The notes under the pieces were generated by a model. That model was not told the origin of the DNA. It saw only the letters and a program-made list of their open reading frames with translations, and did not search any database. The translations under genes and the position numbers were made by a program. A stretch of DNA of 64,000 nt from Lethocerus indicus (lineage: Eukaryota > Arthropoda > Insecta > Hemiptera > Belostomatidae), in NCBI GenBank assembly GCA_019843655.1, contig JACDQD010000002.1, positions 5,032,585 through 5,096,584 of the forward strand. Direction: 5' to 3'. Within the stretch, counting starts at the first letter, position 1, and each line of letters begins with the position of its first letter. This document shows, in pieces, positions 14,172-27,219 of the stretch.

Positions 14172-14208
14172 GCTAGACAGGTTTCGGCTGCTGGCCATCT
14201 TCAGTAGC
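14172..14208 (-). repeat. Hammerhead-like motif, left arm of foldback element
   Basis: Read on the minus strand: GCUA, then CUGAAGA (fits CUGANGA), a UGGC...GCC stem-loop, GAAA, CCUGUC, then UAGC. GCUA pairs with UAGC (stem I). The core residues CUGANGA, GAAA and the UC cleavage dinucleotide are all present. One extra U sits between the core and stem II. Confidence 0.55.
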
Positions 14209-14899
14209 GGTGTTAGTTACTTTTGGCACTTTGGATGTTTTTTGGGCATCCTCACTGCACTGTCACTGTCACTTGTACTGCGGTGGTGGTCTGTTTGTCG
14301 TGTGTATATATTAGTGCCTCGTTATTGTGTTGTGTGTTGTACTGTCACTGGTTCCAGCCAGTGACCATTGTACCACCGATTTATGGTCATATATCTTGGG
14401 CTGGCTGCACGGAGCAGGCGCCATCACCGCGGAGTTTCTTTGAGCTTTGGGTGGGTATCTAACGTCTTGTCAATGAATTATGGAAGAGTTTTCCGGGCTA
14501 AGTTCTTCCCAGTTACCAAGCTTCCAAATGTTGTAAAATAAATGTCGATAAACTAGCGCCCCCTGAGGGTGGTACGGAAATGTACTAAACTAAAAAGGAA
14601 ACCAGATAGGTTTCCTTACATATACCAGATGGGTCATATATTCGGAAGTTAGAACCTAATAGTCGTGACCAGTTGTGTGATCAAATATATATTTGACCGA
14701 CAAAAAATCCGACAAAAACTTAAGTCGATTAACAAAATCCCTCCCAATCCAAATAAGACAAACAACATCCCCCAAAAACACAATAACAAGACACATATAT
14801 GCACATGACAAACAGACAAACACCACACAGTACAAGTGACAGTGACTGTGCAGTGAGGATGCCCAAAAAACATCCAAAGTGCCAAAAGTGACTAACACC

Positions 14900-14936
14900 G
14901 CTACTGAAGATGGCGAGCAGCCAAAACCGGTCTAGC
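14900..14936 (+). repeat. Hammerhead-like motif, right arm, core mutated
   Basis: Reads GCTA, CTGAAGA, TGGC GAGCA GCC, AAAA, CCGGTC, TAGC on plus. Stem I (GCUA/UAGC) and the palindromic ACCGGU are intact, but the conserved G of GAAA is A, so this copy should be inactive if the motif is a hammerhead. Confidence 0.55.
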
Positions 14937-15867
14937 AAAAGACCAAACCAGCGAGAGGAGACAGAAACAAACGAAATCTACGGTATTCCAACCCCTCGCA
15001 GACCACAAAACAGGTATTCTAAAAAACATGGCCTTATTAATAATAAAGTTCACAAAGCCACGAAGGAGCCAGGATCAAAACGACGTTACAGGTTGATTAG
15101 GGCGATGGGCGTTCATTTTTATTAGGCTCAAAAATATTCATTACTAAGTGTAAACTAATGCGTGTCGTTTTTAATACCGCGCACACTCTTTCCTTACGGA
15201 AGGGCAATTAGGAACAGTTTGGTAGGTGAAAAGGGGCTATTTTGGTGGTCGGTCATGCGAGAGTTTGTGACTCAGCCTAAGGTGCAAGTGGCAACCCGTT
15301 ACCTCTCGACGCTACTGTTGGCAGGGTTAGTCATGCCCCAGGCCTGTCCGGCATCACACCCCTGTCCCTCTCACACACTATTTAAAAAAAAATATGCGCC
15401 CTTTATCTATTAAAAGAAAGAAAGCGATTTTGCGGACCAATAATATTAAAAACGTCACTCCTCCCGACTGTTATTTCTCCTTTATAATATTTACGCGCGA
15501 TTGCAATAGTTTAAGGTACTCGTTTAAGTGTCCGTGAGGGTTTTGAATCATCATAACTTGTGGTAGAACGTTTTCGGTTTCTCTGACGGTCAGTGACCAT
15601 TTTAGTGCCCATGTAAACACACTATTGACTATAACTGTGCAACACGACATTAACATTAGTGGAAATATGAATGCCGGACCGATCTTAAGACCCGAATATG
15701 GCGCTGTCCTTTCGGTCGGCAGAGTTGACTCTATTGGTCGGGAAGATAATCACTTCTTGGATATTCCATTCGGCGTTAGTGTCACGATCGGAGTCATCCC
15801 AGTGAGCGGGTTACTTCGACAGCGGACGGGTCAGTCCAATGATGATGTTCCCGTTTTTAAAATAACA

Positions 15868-15891
15868 GAGCCGGAGCCGGAGCCGGAGCCG
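15868..15891. repeat. (GAGCCG)4 hexanucleotide repeat
   Basis: Four perfect hexamers; the frame through them reads a Glu-Pro repeat within an unassigned open frame. Confidence 0.9.
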
Positions 15892-16673
15892 GTCGTCGAC
15901 CTCCACCGGCGTCAACTCAAAACGGGCCCCCAGGCAAAAGCAGTTCAGTGTTAATTTCCTCCGCTCTATAAATAGAACAATTACACAACGGTAATTCCAA
16001 ACATCTATTTATTAACAGTTTAACGACGTAATCGTAATAGGCAGACAGTTGCGACCATGACGGCGCCCAAATCACACACGCCGTATAAGGTCCTACTATC
16101 CAATTTAAAACTTTATTACCTTTAATTTTATTTATTATTACAATATAATCGAATGGAATAAAAAATAAAAATCATCTGATTGTCCTGGTTTATGCCATAC
16201 TGCTCATCGTCCTTCTTAACTTTTTTTCAGTTTCATCCTTATCCCATTTCCGCCCTGTGTCGGGTATTGCAGCATCGGGTGTTTTCATTTCAACTGTCCT
16301 CATTTCACTTCATTCACTATTCTCCAGTGCACTTTCGTATTCTTTTTGCACTCTTCTTCTGTCGCATCTTCTGTACATTTTTGCAATCACCTTTTTTTTC
16401 ATAAATGTCTCTAAGCGTTTATGAAATTAAACGCCACGGAACAACACGCGTGTCGAGTGTTTTTGGCAGCCTAGAAAAAAAAAGTAGTCACAGTTATATA
16501 TATATTACACACAGTTATATATTTCTCTTAGTTGCAGGGAGCTTTAAAATATGTTTTGACATTCCTCACTGCGGCATAGATTCACCGCGTGAGGTGGCCC
16601 ACCGTGAGGGGAACACAAGAGCTTTATATTTAGAGAATGGTTGAGAGGCCCCACCCCACGTGTCCCCCGCCCC

Positions 16674-16696
16674 CACACACACACACATACACACTC
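16674..16696. repeat. (CA)n microsatellite
   Basis: CA repeat preceded by a C-rich run, with one TA interruption. Confidence 0.85.
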
Positions 16697-18924
16697 AAAC
16701 GGGAATCGAAACTGTTAATGATTCCCCTAGGACCACAACAAAATATAATTAAACGGAACTTGGTTCCGTTGATTCCGTAAAATTAGAATTACCGTGGTAT
16801 AACTTCGATGACACGGTCATACTGAAAAACACGTACATTTTCTATCTAAGCGGACACAAACAGAATCGGATCATATTTTAAAAGGTCTTTTATATTTTTA
16901 ACATAATTATAATCCTAAAAGTAGTTCTAAATTGAAAATTTATTAAATTAATATTTGTTTCGAATGACGGGAGTTGATTTAAAAATGTATACACGTTTAT
17001 GCCGTTATTAGATGAACCCGGGTCTAGTTTCTGGTAAACTCTTTGTGAATTTAATATCTAGCATTTATTAATAATTCGCGCGTTTTTCCGTTCCCTGTGG
17101 CCTAGATTGTCCTAACCTAGGCCGGTAGTACACACAGAGCAGTGATATGATAACGCTGACGTCAGGCAACCGACGTGCGTACCGCACTATCTGGCTAACG
17201 TTGGTTTTTTTGTTTTTGTTTTTTAGCCGAATAAACTCTTTTTATGTTCAATCAACAATCAACACGCGAAAGTATCTCATCACTACTAATATACTAACGC
17301 CCACATGGTGCTGCGCCGTCCTCAACACTTTATGCCTCTCTATACCTCTCTGTACGGGCTTTCTGGCTATTTGGCGTTTTGGAGTGCAAATAATTTGCCT
17401 TGCCCAGGTGTCGGGTCACCGTGAATCAGTGGAGCGAGCCACTGGAGACTACAAGGACGGCGTCTTACCTGCCCAAATATAGTATAGTTATGGATTTTAA
17501 AACTGGGCTCAGAATAACTTGAAAAGACACAAGGTCGACAAAAGCTTTTGGAAAGTAAGCCATCTTTTCGCAATCGAGTTCTCATACGCTATTTCATTTA
17601 GTCCGACAGATATAATTCGAAAGAACAATTGAGAAAATCCGTTGTGTCACATTAAGGTGAATCGCCTGCAGCTATAGATTAAGGAAATTATCCAGGAATT
17701 GTTTTGGGGTTTCAAAAAACAATAAATTCATTTCCCGCTCTTATATTTCGCTTTATTAATTATGACATTCTGTCTCTTAATTATTACTGTTCGTATCCGT
17801 GTTGGAATAACCGAAGACGGATTAGGTTATATAGTTTTTAAGGTATTTATCTACCTGTCCCCGAGCTATTAGCGTATTGCTGACGGAATGGTACCAACGA
17901 CTGTGTGGAGCCGAAACGGGGGTTTCCCGATTGTTTCATGTCTTGGTAATTAACGCTGGGTATATAAGTAAAAGAACGTTTGGCCGGCTGAGAGAGGTTT
18001 GAGAAGGGGAGTTTGGACGGGAGCCCTCTCCGTTGTTAAAGCACCGTTCTAATAGTGCCCCTTGACGTAATTATCCGTTTCGAGACGCCTCTGAAACAGC
18101 TCCCCCGACCCTCGGATCGCTCATATTTTTAGTCCTCCGTTGCCTCCACTGTTATTGTCCTTTTATCGTCCGCTTTTATTCAGTTCCTCGTGCGCCGGAT
18201 ATTATACCTATCTATACTGTCCTGTTATCGGTCACGACTAGACGTACGAAAGATTACAACGTCCTCGATGCATCCATCACGTAATATATAAGGTCACACT
18301 GGAGAAACTTATTGTTTGACTTTTTTCTGTGGAACTAACGACTATTAGTGTTTGTTTAACCATTAAATTTCATTTTTAATAACGTCCAATGGTGGTGTCT
18401 TCTTACATATAAATTTGAAATTAAGCTTTATGCGACGAAATTTATAAATCGTTTGCTCTTGTCTGACCCAATTCGTTATGACGTGGTTCAATTCATTTTG
18501 ATGTCTTTCTGGAAAACGGAGAATTAACTTTCGGCCGCTGTTTTATTTTATTTGATGGCTATAAAGTAGTATTTCTGTCTCCATTCGCCTCGTTTCGGTC
18601 TCTCTCGCCATCGTTGGCAGTGTAATACAGTGAGGTACTTACGCATTGGCACTGTGTAAAACCTTTAACTGTTGGGAGAGTAACAGTGTACAGTCATCGA
18701 CCGCACATATACTTAAGTGCCTCAATATTCTTAACAGGACATGGTCAACGATGGAGAGAGGCCAAAATCCCTGTGTTATTTATAATTCGAAGAAAAGTTT
18801 GCCTTATTATTTTTTATAGCGACAATTTTTCGTTTTCCTAATTTCCCGTTGAAGAATAGCGCCGTTTCTTAATTGCCAGCAGTGTCGGTTAAATTCTACA
18901 ATTGATATTGGTGTGCAACTGTCT

Positions 18925-19022
18925 ATGACTGGGGTGGCGAACCTTTTTCCTGTTGGCGTGCCAAAACTTTTAAAAGTTATATTTCTTAATTTGCCAGCGT
19001 GCCAGATAGACAAGGACAAACT
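18925..19022 (+). mobile_element. hAT-like transposon terminus, fragment
   Basis: The stretch CTGGGGTGGCGAACC followed by TTTTTCC and the GGCGTGCCAAAAC block resembles the terminal inverted repeat of many non-autonomous hAT elements (a CAGGGGT start, a GCGAACC block and GTGCCAAA). A second GCGTGCCAG block follows at about 19006. The complementary end was not found nearby, so this is a broken copy or solo end. The assignment rests on remembered family features and needs a repeat-library search. Confidence 0.5.
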
Positions 19023-22000
19023 TTTAATATATAATTCATTGCAGCTAATTTGCATCGCCTTCTTAAAGAAGAACACGGGTGTTTGAAATTCAAAATCATA
19101 ATCATATTTACAAAACCTTAATAATGGAACCGTAATAAACAGAATACCAATGAGATTTTTGTTGTTCTTCAGGTGGTTTCTCAAGAATTATTGACTTATT
19201 ATGGCTTTTTCTTATTACCCTTCTGGGGATTCAGAAGATGAAAATTGGATTCGAGTCAGGTGTAAATTGATTTTCACAAAATATTTTTATAGACCTGATG
19301 TTATCTGAAGAGACAATCTGTTAGCAAAAATCGTTCCGTAGATTTTATGGCAATAGATAATATGGCCTTGTTATTTTCTTCCAATTACTATACTATAATT
19401 TATTTTAGGTTTAATAATTTTGATAATTCAGTATAACCCCCTCCATGCTAGGATAAAACTCTACGTATATAGATAAAAGTCTAATTCAAATCAGTTTATT
19501 TCGGTCGAACAAAGATATCGCTGGAGACTGGCTCCAGTTCAAGAACATTCCTATCAGTGAAATATAATAAAATGGATTTTGTCGCGGATATTGGGCGTCG
19601 GTCGGATGACGAATTTTGTTTGTAAAGCCAAGAGATAAGGGAAATCTTTGGTGATTGGGGCGGGTGATCTGAGACTGGAGAGATGATAATAGGGGTTGGT
19701 GGTGTGTCGCCTGTTGGTTCAACCGGCCAGAGAGCCTAGTCTATGTTTAGCCCTTACGGGCGGAGCCCAAGTGATCCTCCCCGCAGGAGGTAGACCTCGC
19801 GCCTGTAACATAAAGCGAAGGGCTGGTCTCCATCACAATTCAGCCTTCTGTTGTCTCGCTTACCCCAACCTGTATATTCACCGGTCGTTTCTATTTGTGA
19901 ATTGCTCCAACCGGACATCTTTCCTTTCACCACTCTCTCTGCAGAGGACACAGAATTAACTGCGAAGTGAGTACGACTTTTTTACAACCCGTACATTGTG
20001 GCTATACGTTCGGAATTTCCTCCAAGATTCACCCCTTTCTGTGAAGTGATACACTTCTTCTTCCTTTGTTCTCACGGCCTCTGGAGACGTATCGTCTTTT
20101 CCTGGGTGTGCGTGTTTCTAATCGAAATAGAATGTTGGATTTTTGAAGAGAATTAGATATTTTATTGTAGATCTTGGCTTTGTTTAGCATTTGCTTACCT
20201 TATTTTCCATCCATTACCCTCAAATCTCATTGAACCGGACATGCTCCTCCCGTTCATCCCCTTTATGTAGCATTTCATCGTTACATAAACTCCGCGTATA
20301 GTGTTTTTTCTCTCCAGATAATACTATTATGTCACGTAGTCGAAGTGACACGAGTTAGTGTCGGTAATTTCTCATTTGCCGCGTAAAAGTGCAAATTGCG
20401 ATGAAGTAACGGTACTGCACTCGTTTCTTTATCACAACGTTTTGAGGTTTATCTTTAAAAATGACGCAAATTAAACTTGAACACCGCGACACAATAACAA
20501 AATAAGAGTGCGTATGCATTGTTTTCTCGCTCTTATCAACTTAGGCAACACAAGCTGTACATACGGTAGTGGAAGTTTTTCTGTGGACATTATTTTATGG
20601 AAAATTAATAATATCGAACGCATAGTAAATACTAACAAATTAATATCGAAATAATAGTTATTTTTAATTTATTCGTACATAAGTATTTACGAATCGGGGG
20701 CTAGGAATCGGTCCAAAATCCATTAGGCCATACAATTATTAATCTTATTTTTAACGGACCCCGTTGGTAATATTGCAGCCGAAAGGATCATCAATGTAAT
20801 CGAAACAATGAAGTTCTATCTGTCTCCGAGTCGGTATTCAACTTGACGTCCGGAGGTCCATATTGTTGATTGAAAGGGTCGATTCAATTAGTGGGGGCCC
20901 CAAATGAAATGCGGCCTCCTAAAACCAAGGAGTAGGAGGAGGAGGAGCTGTTCCAGACAGAGAGGCCACTAAATCACTTCGGCCAAACAAAATGAACTAT
21001 TTCCCATTCTCAACCTATTCCTATTGAGTCGGGTCGTAGTATTGAATTTTAATTATTTGGTTTGTTAAACAGAATGTCCTCCCGATGTATAATGGCAACA
21101 ATGTCGATTAAGCTATATTATGATCAAACTCAAAGGCAATGTCAATGTGAAGAAATCCAACCCCTGTTATGTAGCAGCGAATGAATTGTAGAGCAAGAAA
21201 CGTTAAATATCCTATTTTAAAGAGTGCTTTTTGAATATGCTTTGTTTGAAACTACATTTTATTTAATATTTATTTATTATTACGTTGGTATCAGAATGTG
21301 TATTTATTTCAGATTTAATTCAAATCAGATAATATTCTTGGAACTGCTATGTTTTCTGTAACAGTTTTATACGAATTTCCAATTTCTATGACGCATTGGA
21401 ATCGTCAATTTTCGTAGTCACGTTGCTACGCCGTATCGATTATACTTCTTTTTCTCTTTAATGACCGGAAACTGTCGAAAAAATTCGTGACTCGGATTAT
21501 TTCCTGGTATCATTTGCACGATTACTGGCTCAGGTACTCGACTGTGCCGTGTAGTGTCCTCGAGCAGGAGGCCTATTTATTAAATGGAGTACTTCGACCA
21601 ACAGTCGATTGAATTACATTTGCTACAATTTTGGCGTCTTCAAAATACATTGAAATATAATCATACTTAATATTTAAACCCGTTTTTTGGATTGTTGAAA
21701 TCAGTTTATTCCGTTTCCAACGCCCAGAAATAAGTTCCAACCGGTCTATTGTTAGACACTGAGACAGATTCCAGACGGATAGCGTTGATTTATTTTCTCG
21801 ATCCCAAATTAACGACTCGAGGCCGAATTTATTAAACAACAAAGAACATTCGAACGGACCAACTCGAATTCAGTATTTAATATTTGTATTATATTGGTTT
21901 TACGTAACGGTCTATGCGGCTTTTACGAAGTCAATATTTATTTTTGAGTCGGAGCTTATCGAAATATGAATTAGTACCTGGACAGTTTCTGTGAAACGGT

Positions 22001-22210
22001 ACATGATAATAATATTCGGGATCCACCGTTAGATTGCGCTAGCGTTCGTATCGAATGCTTCAATGGGGATTTCCATTATTGCCTTGGTTTGGGTTCATTT
22101 CATGGTTTAGTTTTTGGATACGTGTTAACAAAACTGTTGGAGAATCTGATCTGGAAAAGAGTAAGCGTTAGTAAGTTGGCGGCGCAGTATCAAAAACAAA
22201 TCGTGAGTCA

Positions 22211-22237
22211 TTCGTGCCTCCATCAGGCACTCTTCAG
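22211..22237 (-). other. Compact hairpin with a hammerhead-type core
   Basis: The minus strand reads CUGAAGA, then a perfect 6-bp stem GUGCCU/AGGCAC with a five-base loop, then GAA. This is the order and spacing of a hammerhead core around stem II. The base after GAA is U instead of the expected A, and no stem I or stem III partners are seen. Confidence 0.4.
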
Positions 22238-25200
22238 GTAGTGGACCGGCTCCAAATCCAACTCGAGTCCTTGAATTCTCCCTGCACCTTCTCAAAGGAC
22301 AATAAAAAAAACTCTCAGTAGCGTGCATAATTTACGCGTGCAGCTGCATGAACAGCATGAACTGCTGTAAATAGTAAACGATGCAAAATTACGACAACAA
22401 AATTGCGGAAATGATATTGTAAATGTCCGTGGAGTTTAGTGAAACGCGCCTGCCGTTCCTATTAACCGATTGCGTGGGCAAACGAAATGAAGTCATAACT
22501 CGATCCGTTAATGACGAAAGCCGCTCAACTGGTGAAAGTGCATTTCAACTCTCGGGTTTATGATTAGGTTCTTTATGCGGTCTGATACGTCTATTTCTTC
22601 CTTTGCACTGTCATTGACGTCCCGTAATTTTTAGATGCGGCCACTTAATTATTTTCCTTTCTGGAATGTCGAAAATATATTTCACGAATTTATTATTTAA
22701 CATTGGGGTTTTTCTTAATGTGACCGAAAACAAACGATATTAAGTTTGAAAAACTGCGGGATATTTTAGTCTCGACGAAATACGCTTTGAAAGCATCTAA
22801 CGACTCTTTTTCTTCTAGAAAAAGTAGACGTCTCATTTATTATCTGGGCCGTCGTATATCGGAGGGCCGGGGCCCCAATAGCGGCTACTAAGCTTTCTTT
22901 GCAGTCACTTGACCAACGATTGAAATGATTCAAACTAAAGTAGTAAACCGTTGTTTACCTACTAATATTCAATAAAGTAATTTTTAAAAACGTTATTAAA
23001 TTTCTCATCGCATGAAATATACGCTCGTCGCTACTGGGAAGGGAGCGTATATCAAAAAGAAAGAACGATTAACTGATTATTACAATTTTTATCACTGAGA
23101 AAAATATGGTTTTTCAGAAGAATAATTTGAGAGTATTTAATTTTTCGGGATTATTGAAAACTGATTGCATTTTTTTTCGAGGAATCATTCAAGATTTTCA
23201 GAAACTCTAGTGTAATTTTGAAAATATCGATTCGTACGTCGATATTCCCCCTTACCTGTGGCATATCGGTTCACCTTGCCCAGGCAACCGATGAATCATC
23301 GACGGCCAAAACCGTTTCGGTTTGAAATATCGCTGACTTCAAGAACTTGTGCTTATTTTGAAACAGTTATCAGCAAAGATTAATATAATTTTGTTTATTA
23401 TGCAATGGGACAATTAATGGTTGCGATATTCTAATTGCTATTATCTATTGGCGATAAGGGGTCATAGGTCACGGATATGTTTCGATTAAAATAAATTGTT
23501 CTAACCGAGAATAAAATATAAGTAAGAAACTCGATTCTAAATTGTCAATATTCGCAGTTATCTTTAAGCCCAATTCCCAAAAAAATTATTGTTGGAACCG
23601 CGGGCACCACTTTTCGGTTTATTTTTTGGCCTTCTATCTTCTACGATATTTCTGGTACACTTAAATCCTTAAATATTGTATTTGACAGATACATTTTGTA
23701 CACTCTACAATTTACAAAATAGAAATTTTATTATTGTGAGCCAGCCCATTGTTGTTCGTAGAGATCTGAAACTGTGGTATTACCGCGATTCCTTGAGAAG
23801 CCATCGTCTGCTTTGCTTTCCACTGTTAATTTTGTTTCGTTCCCCTAAAAAATCATCATTATCAGGGTGATCGGCTCTTTTTAGAGAAATCGTTCCTTCC
23901 TCTAAATCTTTTGATCTAACCAATCTAACAACGTGCTTCCGTTCATCGACTACGAAGTGTTTTGTTAGGGTATAGTTATTAACAGTATTATTTTTAAACC
24001 CATCTTTTGTTTTGAATCTAGATTTTAAGGGCCACTAGTCCGCGCCCGTTAAGCGTTACATTTAATTCCTTATTGCCAATACACTAGGGACATTATGCAA
24101 CCGGTCTCCAATAGGCTATCAACTCGTCAACAGTTAAATTTCATCAAGCTACAGTTGCGATAGACATGTTCCGAACTGTATAAGACCGACTGTCTATTTT
24201 AATCCGTATGCTAGAAAGTATAAATCCGATTTACTGCAAATTCGCAGGGAAGCCCGACTGCAGAGGGTCTAATGTTACGCAACGCCGCGCAAACGATTGT
24301 TTAGCCATCGACCTTCGTGATGGCTTGGTTATTGTCGCTCACGTAATTCTTTATTCCTCTCTCTGATTCACCCACCGTTCGCCTTTCTAAGTCCTCCTTT
24401 TTTTTATAACACCGACATCCGACACTTGTGGGAAGTGAGTCGTAAAATAAAAATCACGAATATAGAATGTGGAATATTATTCGTGTTAATTCAACAGAAA
24501 CCAGTCTATTTTATTTAGATTAGGATCTAAAAACAAAAAAAATGGTCTAATATTTTCGTTTACCGTAAAATCTCCGTACGCTACGAAATCTGTCACTGGG
24601 ACTGAGGACTGGCCTCAGCCCAAAAATATAATGTCCTTGAAAACTGTAAGAGAAAATTAATTATAAAATGAAACAGTCGCTTCGTGGCACCTGCTCAGAT
24701 TTGTCATATAGAACGGAGCAGGAAATCCGGACCGTCGTCCGACGTAGGGCCGAAATAGTCTCGAATGGCCCATCCGAGAATAATAATATTTTCAATGCCG
24801 GATAGGCAAGCACCTTTTTAGAACTAATTATTTTACTATAGGCCACAGATACAGTACGAGGATTGTGGTAGCACGTTTCAGTGGTAGCCGAAACTTTAAT
24901 GACTGAAATAACTGTGCCATTAGTCTCTAATTGCCGCGTGCGCCCACGCCCTGCCTGCAGAGGAGCCGGTTCAAGTTAGGCAACGATTACACGCCGAAAT
25001 ACGACACTAAACATTGCCCCCTCAAAACTACTAAGCTATTACAGCTCGGGCCTCCTGTTCCCAGAAGGACCACCACGAAATTAATGAAGTTCGATTATGA
25101 AAAATTCCTACATAGACATTGGGTTAATACAAAACTGGAGAAGATGTAGGCAAATTACAAAATTGAAGTTAGAAAGGAATATGTGATTCCGTCGAGCAAT

Positions 25201-26625
25201 TGCTGTTGGGTGATGGTGTCTTAAAATTAGAGTTTAATAATAGTAATCTTATTTAACGATACATAGATTTACTATGTATCGGACGTGGTCAAAGTTTCGT
25301 ATTTAAAAAGGAAGCTGTTACACCAATTAAGTTATTTATTAGAGGATAAACGTAGTAATTTTTCTGGTGGGAAAAAAACTGAATTTAAGACGACAGTCGG
25401 CCGCTCGCGGACTACAAATTAAAAATAGCGAAGATTCAGCGGTAAAATGTCCAACTGTGTTGAGACCACGTTGGTTCCAGTCTGAATTGTTACCTCTCGT
25501 AAATCGGCAAGAGCGGGAATAGGAAATGTTATATTTTTAGATTTTCGCGCAACATTTTTTATTCTTACAACAAGCGGCGAAAAACGTATCCGAGTTATTT
25601 ATCGATTCAACGTTTCTCGTCCGAGGTGAAATAACTCTTTGGAAAACATCTCGGGATTTTGGGTAGCTTGCCAAAATTCAGGTCGGTCAGATCTGCTGCA
25701 TTGCTCCGATACTTACTTCGACTATTTTTGCGAAGAGTTCGCATTAGTCTATCCTTGTTCGGTACGCCTATGGAAGTTTATCTCGAGAATAACTTTCAAA
25801 TATATACTTTAAATATAGTCAGGTAATTCCTAGGAAATTTAGCCGTTTTTATACTTGTCGGCCTAGTTACACGATCATTTCAGTTGTACTTTCAGGACAT
25901 AGCGAATTTGCGGATGAAATATACAATATGTATAGTGGCCTGCCAGGAGTCGGCACATGAATTGTGCAATTTTCTCTACTCTCAAGTCTACAATAAGTTA
26001 CTCCTATCTATCGTTGACGATGGATGGATTCCTAAACCGGTCTAATTTAACGCGATAACTACTTCCACTTCTTAGGTAGTTTTTATCTGCCGATACATTC
26101 TAGGGTGGCACCAGATATGTCGATTTCAAGTGGACAAAGTAGACAAAGAGAAATAAAGTGATACGACGAGATTCTATTCCCACGAGTCACCAATAAATAA
26201 ACAGCGCGGAATGGCATGGATTTCACGAGGCCAAATCAAATATATAGATTAGCCATGTCTATTTATTCCCGGTGTTCTCGATTTCTCTGTGCGTTTTTCC
26301 CATCGTCAACTGTGGGCTGACAATTGACAGATTACCAACATCATTGAAGGTTAGACGTAGTCCAGAGGAAAACGTAATTTAAATAATCTCGGTTCCTCGA
26401 ATAACAAGTTACTACAATAAATAAGCAACTTATAACTATGTTGAATCTATTAGAAAAAAAATTTCATAAAATAATAAGTCAAAAAACGGTTAAACAAAAA
26501 ATAATTCGCACATTGCAACAGCATGATCTAGTATTAGTAACATTTTAAAACACATTATTTATTCTATTTATTAGTAGAACTAGAAATTCGATGTCATCAG
26601 TCTTCCGTCCACACACGCCTATTTG

Positions 26626-26672
26626 GTTCGATGCGGGACTGGTTTCGGCAATCGTTAGTAGCAGTCCGTTAG
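26626..26672 (-). repeat. Diverged hammerhead-like repeat copy
   Basis: Contains ACTGGTTTCGGC and GTTAGTAGCAG. On the minus strand GCTA, CTAACGA and GAAACCAGTC remain, but the core G is changed (CUAACGA) and stem II is shortened. Recognised by the conserved blocks. Confidence 0.5.
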
Positions 26673-27111
26673 TACAGTAGTGAGATACATACGCTTGTCC
26701 GTTGTCCACGGTGAAACTGTCACTGTACCGTTACAGTTCGTCGCCTTCCAAGGAGTACCTAAAAAGTAGAAAAACAATTCTCCAAAATAATATCTCCATA
26801 TATTTAAAAATCACATTTTTAAAATACGTATTTTTACCACTTTTCTTCCGATCACTGGTTCGGTCCTCCGGTAGGTCGGTTACGGCCGCGCACCATCTTC
26901 AGTGCTCTTCGGTCTAAGAGTCGTCACGGGTCATTTATATTGTACTCAAAGTCGATAACGTAACTGGTATCGTAGTATTCAGGTATAATATTGATCGGCG
27001 CCCAATAATTTCCTGACCTGACTGCTGGACGCAACGCCCAGTTTTCGAACACTTAAAATCGACTGTGTCGCCAGAAAGGCGGCATAATACGGGCGCGGCG
27101 AATGTGTGTTT

Positions 27112-27219
27112 GGAGGTGGTGGAGGAGGTGGTGGTGGTGGTGGTGGTGTTTGGCGGTTGGGGCAGGCGCACGAGGCTGCCGCGGCCCAACGGTGGTGGTG
27201 GTGGTGGTGGTGGTGGTGG
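27112..27219. repeat. Two (GGT)n tracts in a GC-rich island
   Basis: GGT/GGA runs at 27112-27149 and 27191-27219, with a complementary CCACC/TCC-rich run downstream at about 27328-27362. The open frames through the tracts on both strands (poly-Gly, poly-Val, poly-Thr, poly-Pro, poly-His) are by-products of the triplets. Confidence 0.9.

Larger units (their letters stand above)
14124..14984. mobile_element. 861-bp foldback (inverted-repeat) element
   Basis: The left arm starts ACCGTAGATTTCGT at 14124 and the right arm ends with its exact complement at 14984. The arms stay alignable inward for about 220 bp (14124-14340 against 14765-14984). They share CTCCTCTCGCTGG, GGTCTTTTGCTAGAC, the CCATCTTCAGTAGCGG block and TTTTTTGGGCATCCTC. 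The 420-bp centre has no coding potential. Each arm carries one copy of the hammerhead-like motif (14172-14208 in minus orientation, 14900-14936 in plus). No clear target-site duplication is seen. It could be a MITE-like foldback transposon or two inverted partial copies of a retroelement such as a Penelope-like element. Confidence 0.8.
14985..26625 (+). other. Long non-coding stretch
   Basis: No secure exon on either strand. Contents: a (GAGCCG)4 tract (15868-15891) inside an unassigned open frame (15625-15954), a CA-rich tract (16674-16696), a TATA-like box at 17958 without a linked gene, a hAT-like terminus near 18.9 kb and a compact hairpin at 22211-22237. The rest is A+T-rich unique sequence. 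Confidence 0.5.

Noticed and set aside
14170..14938. Pairs of short hydrophobic frames (LDRFxLLAIFSSGVS type) on opposite strands
   Set aside because: They arise because the foldback arms have the same sequence; no start context, and no length beyond the arms.
15625..15954. 109-codon frame with a Glu-Pro repeat
   Set aside because: Considered as an exon of the CAP-Gly gene, but no convincing acceptor and donor in phase and no CYLD-like residues. Left as an unassigned frame.
17958..17972. TATA box (TATATAAG) suggesting a promoter
   Set aside because: No exon, donor or coding frame follows on plus; such strings are common in A+T-rich DNA.
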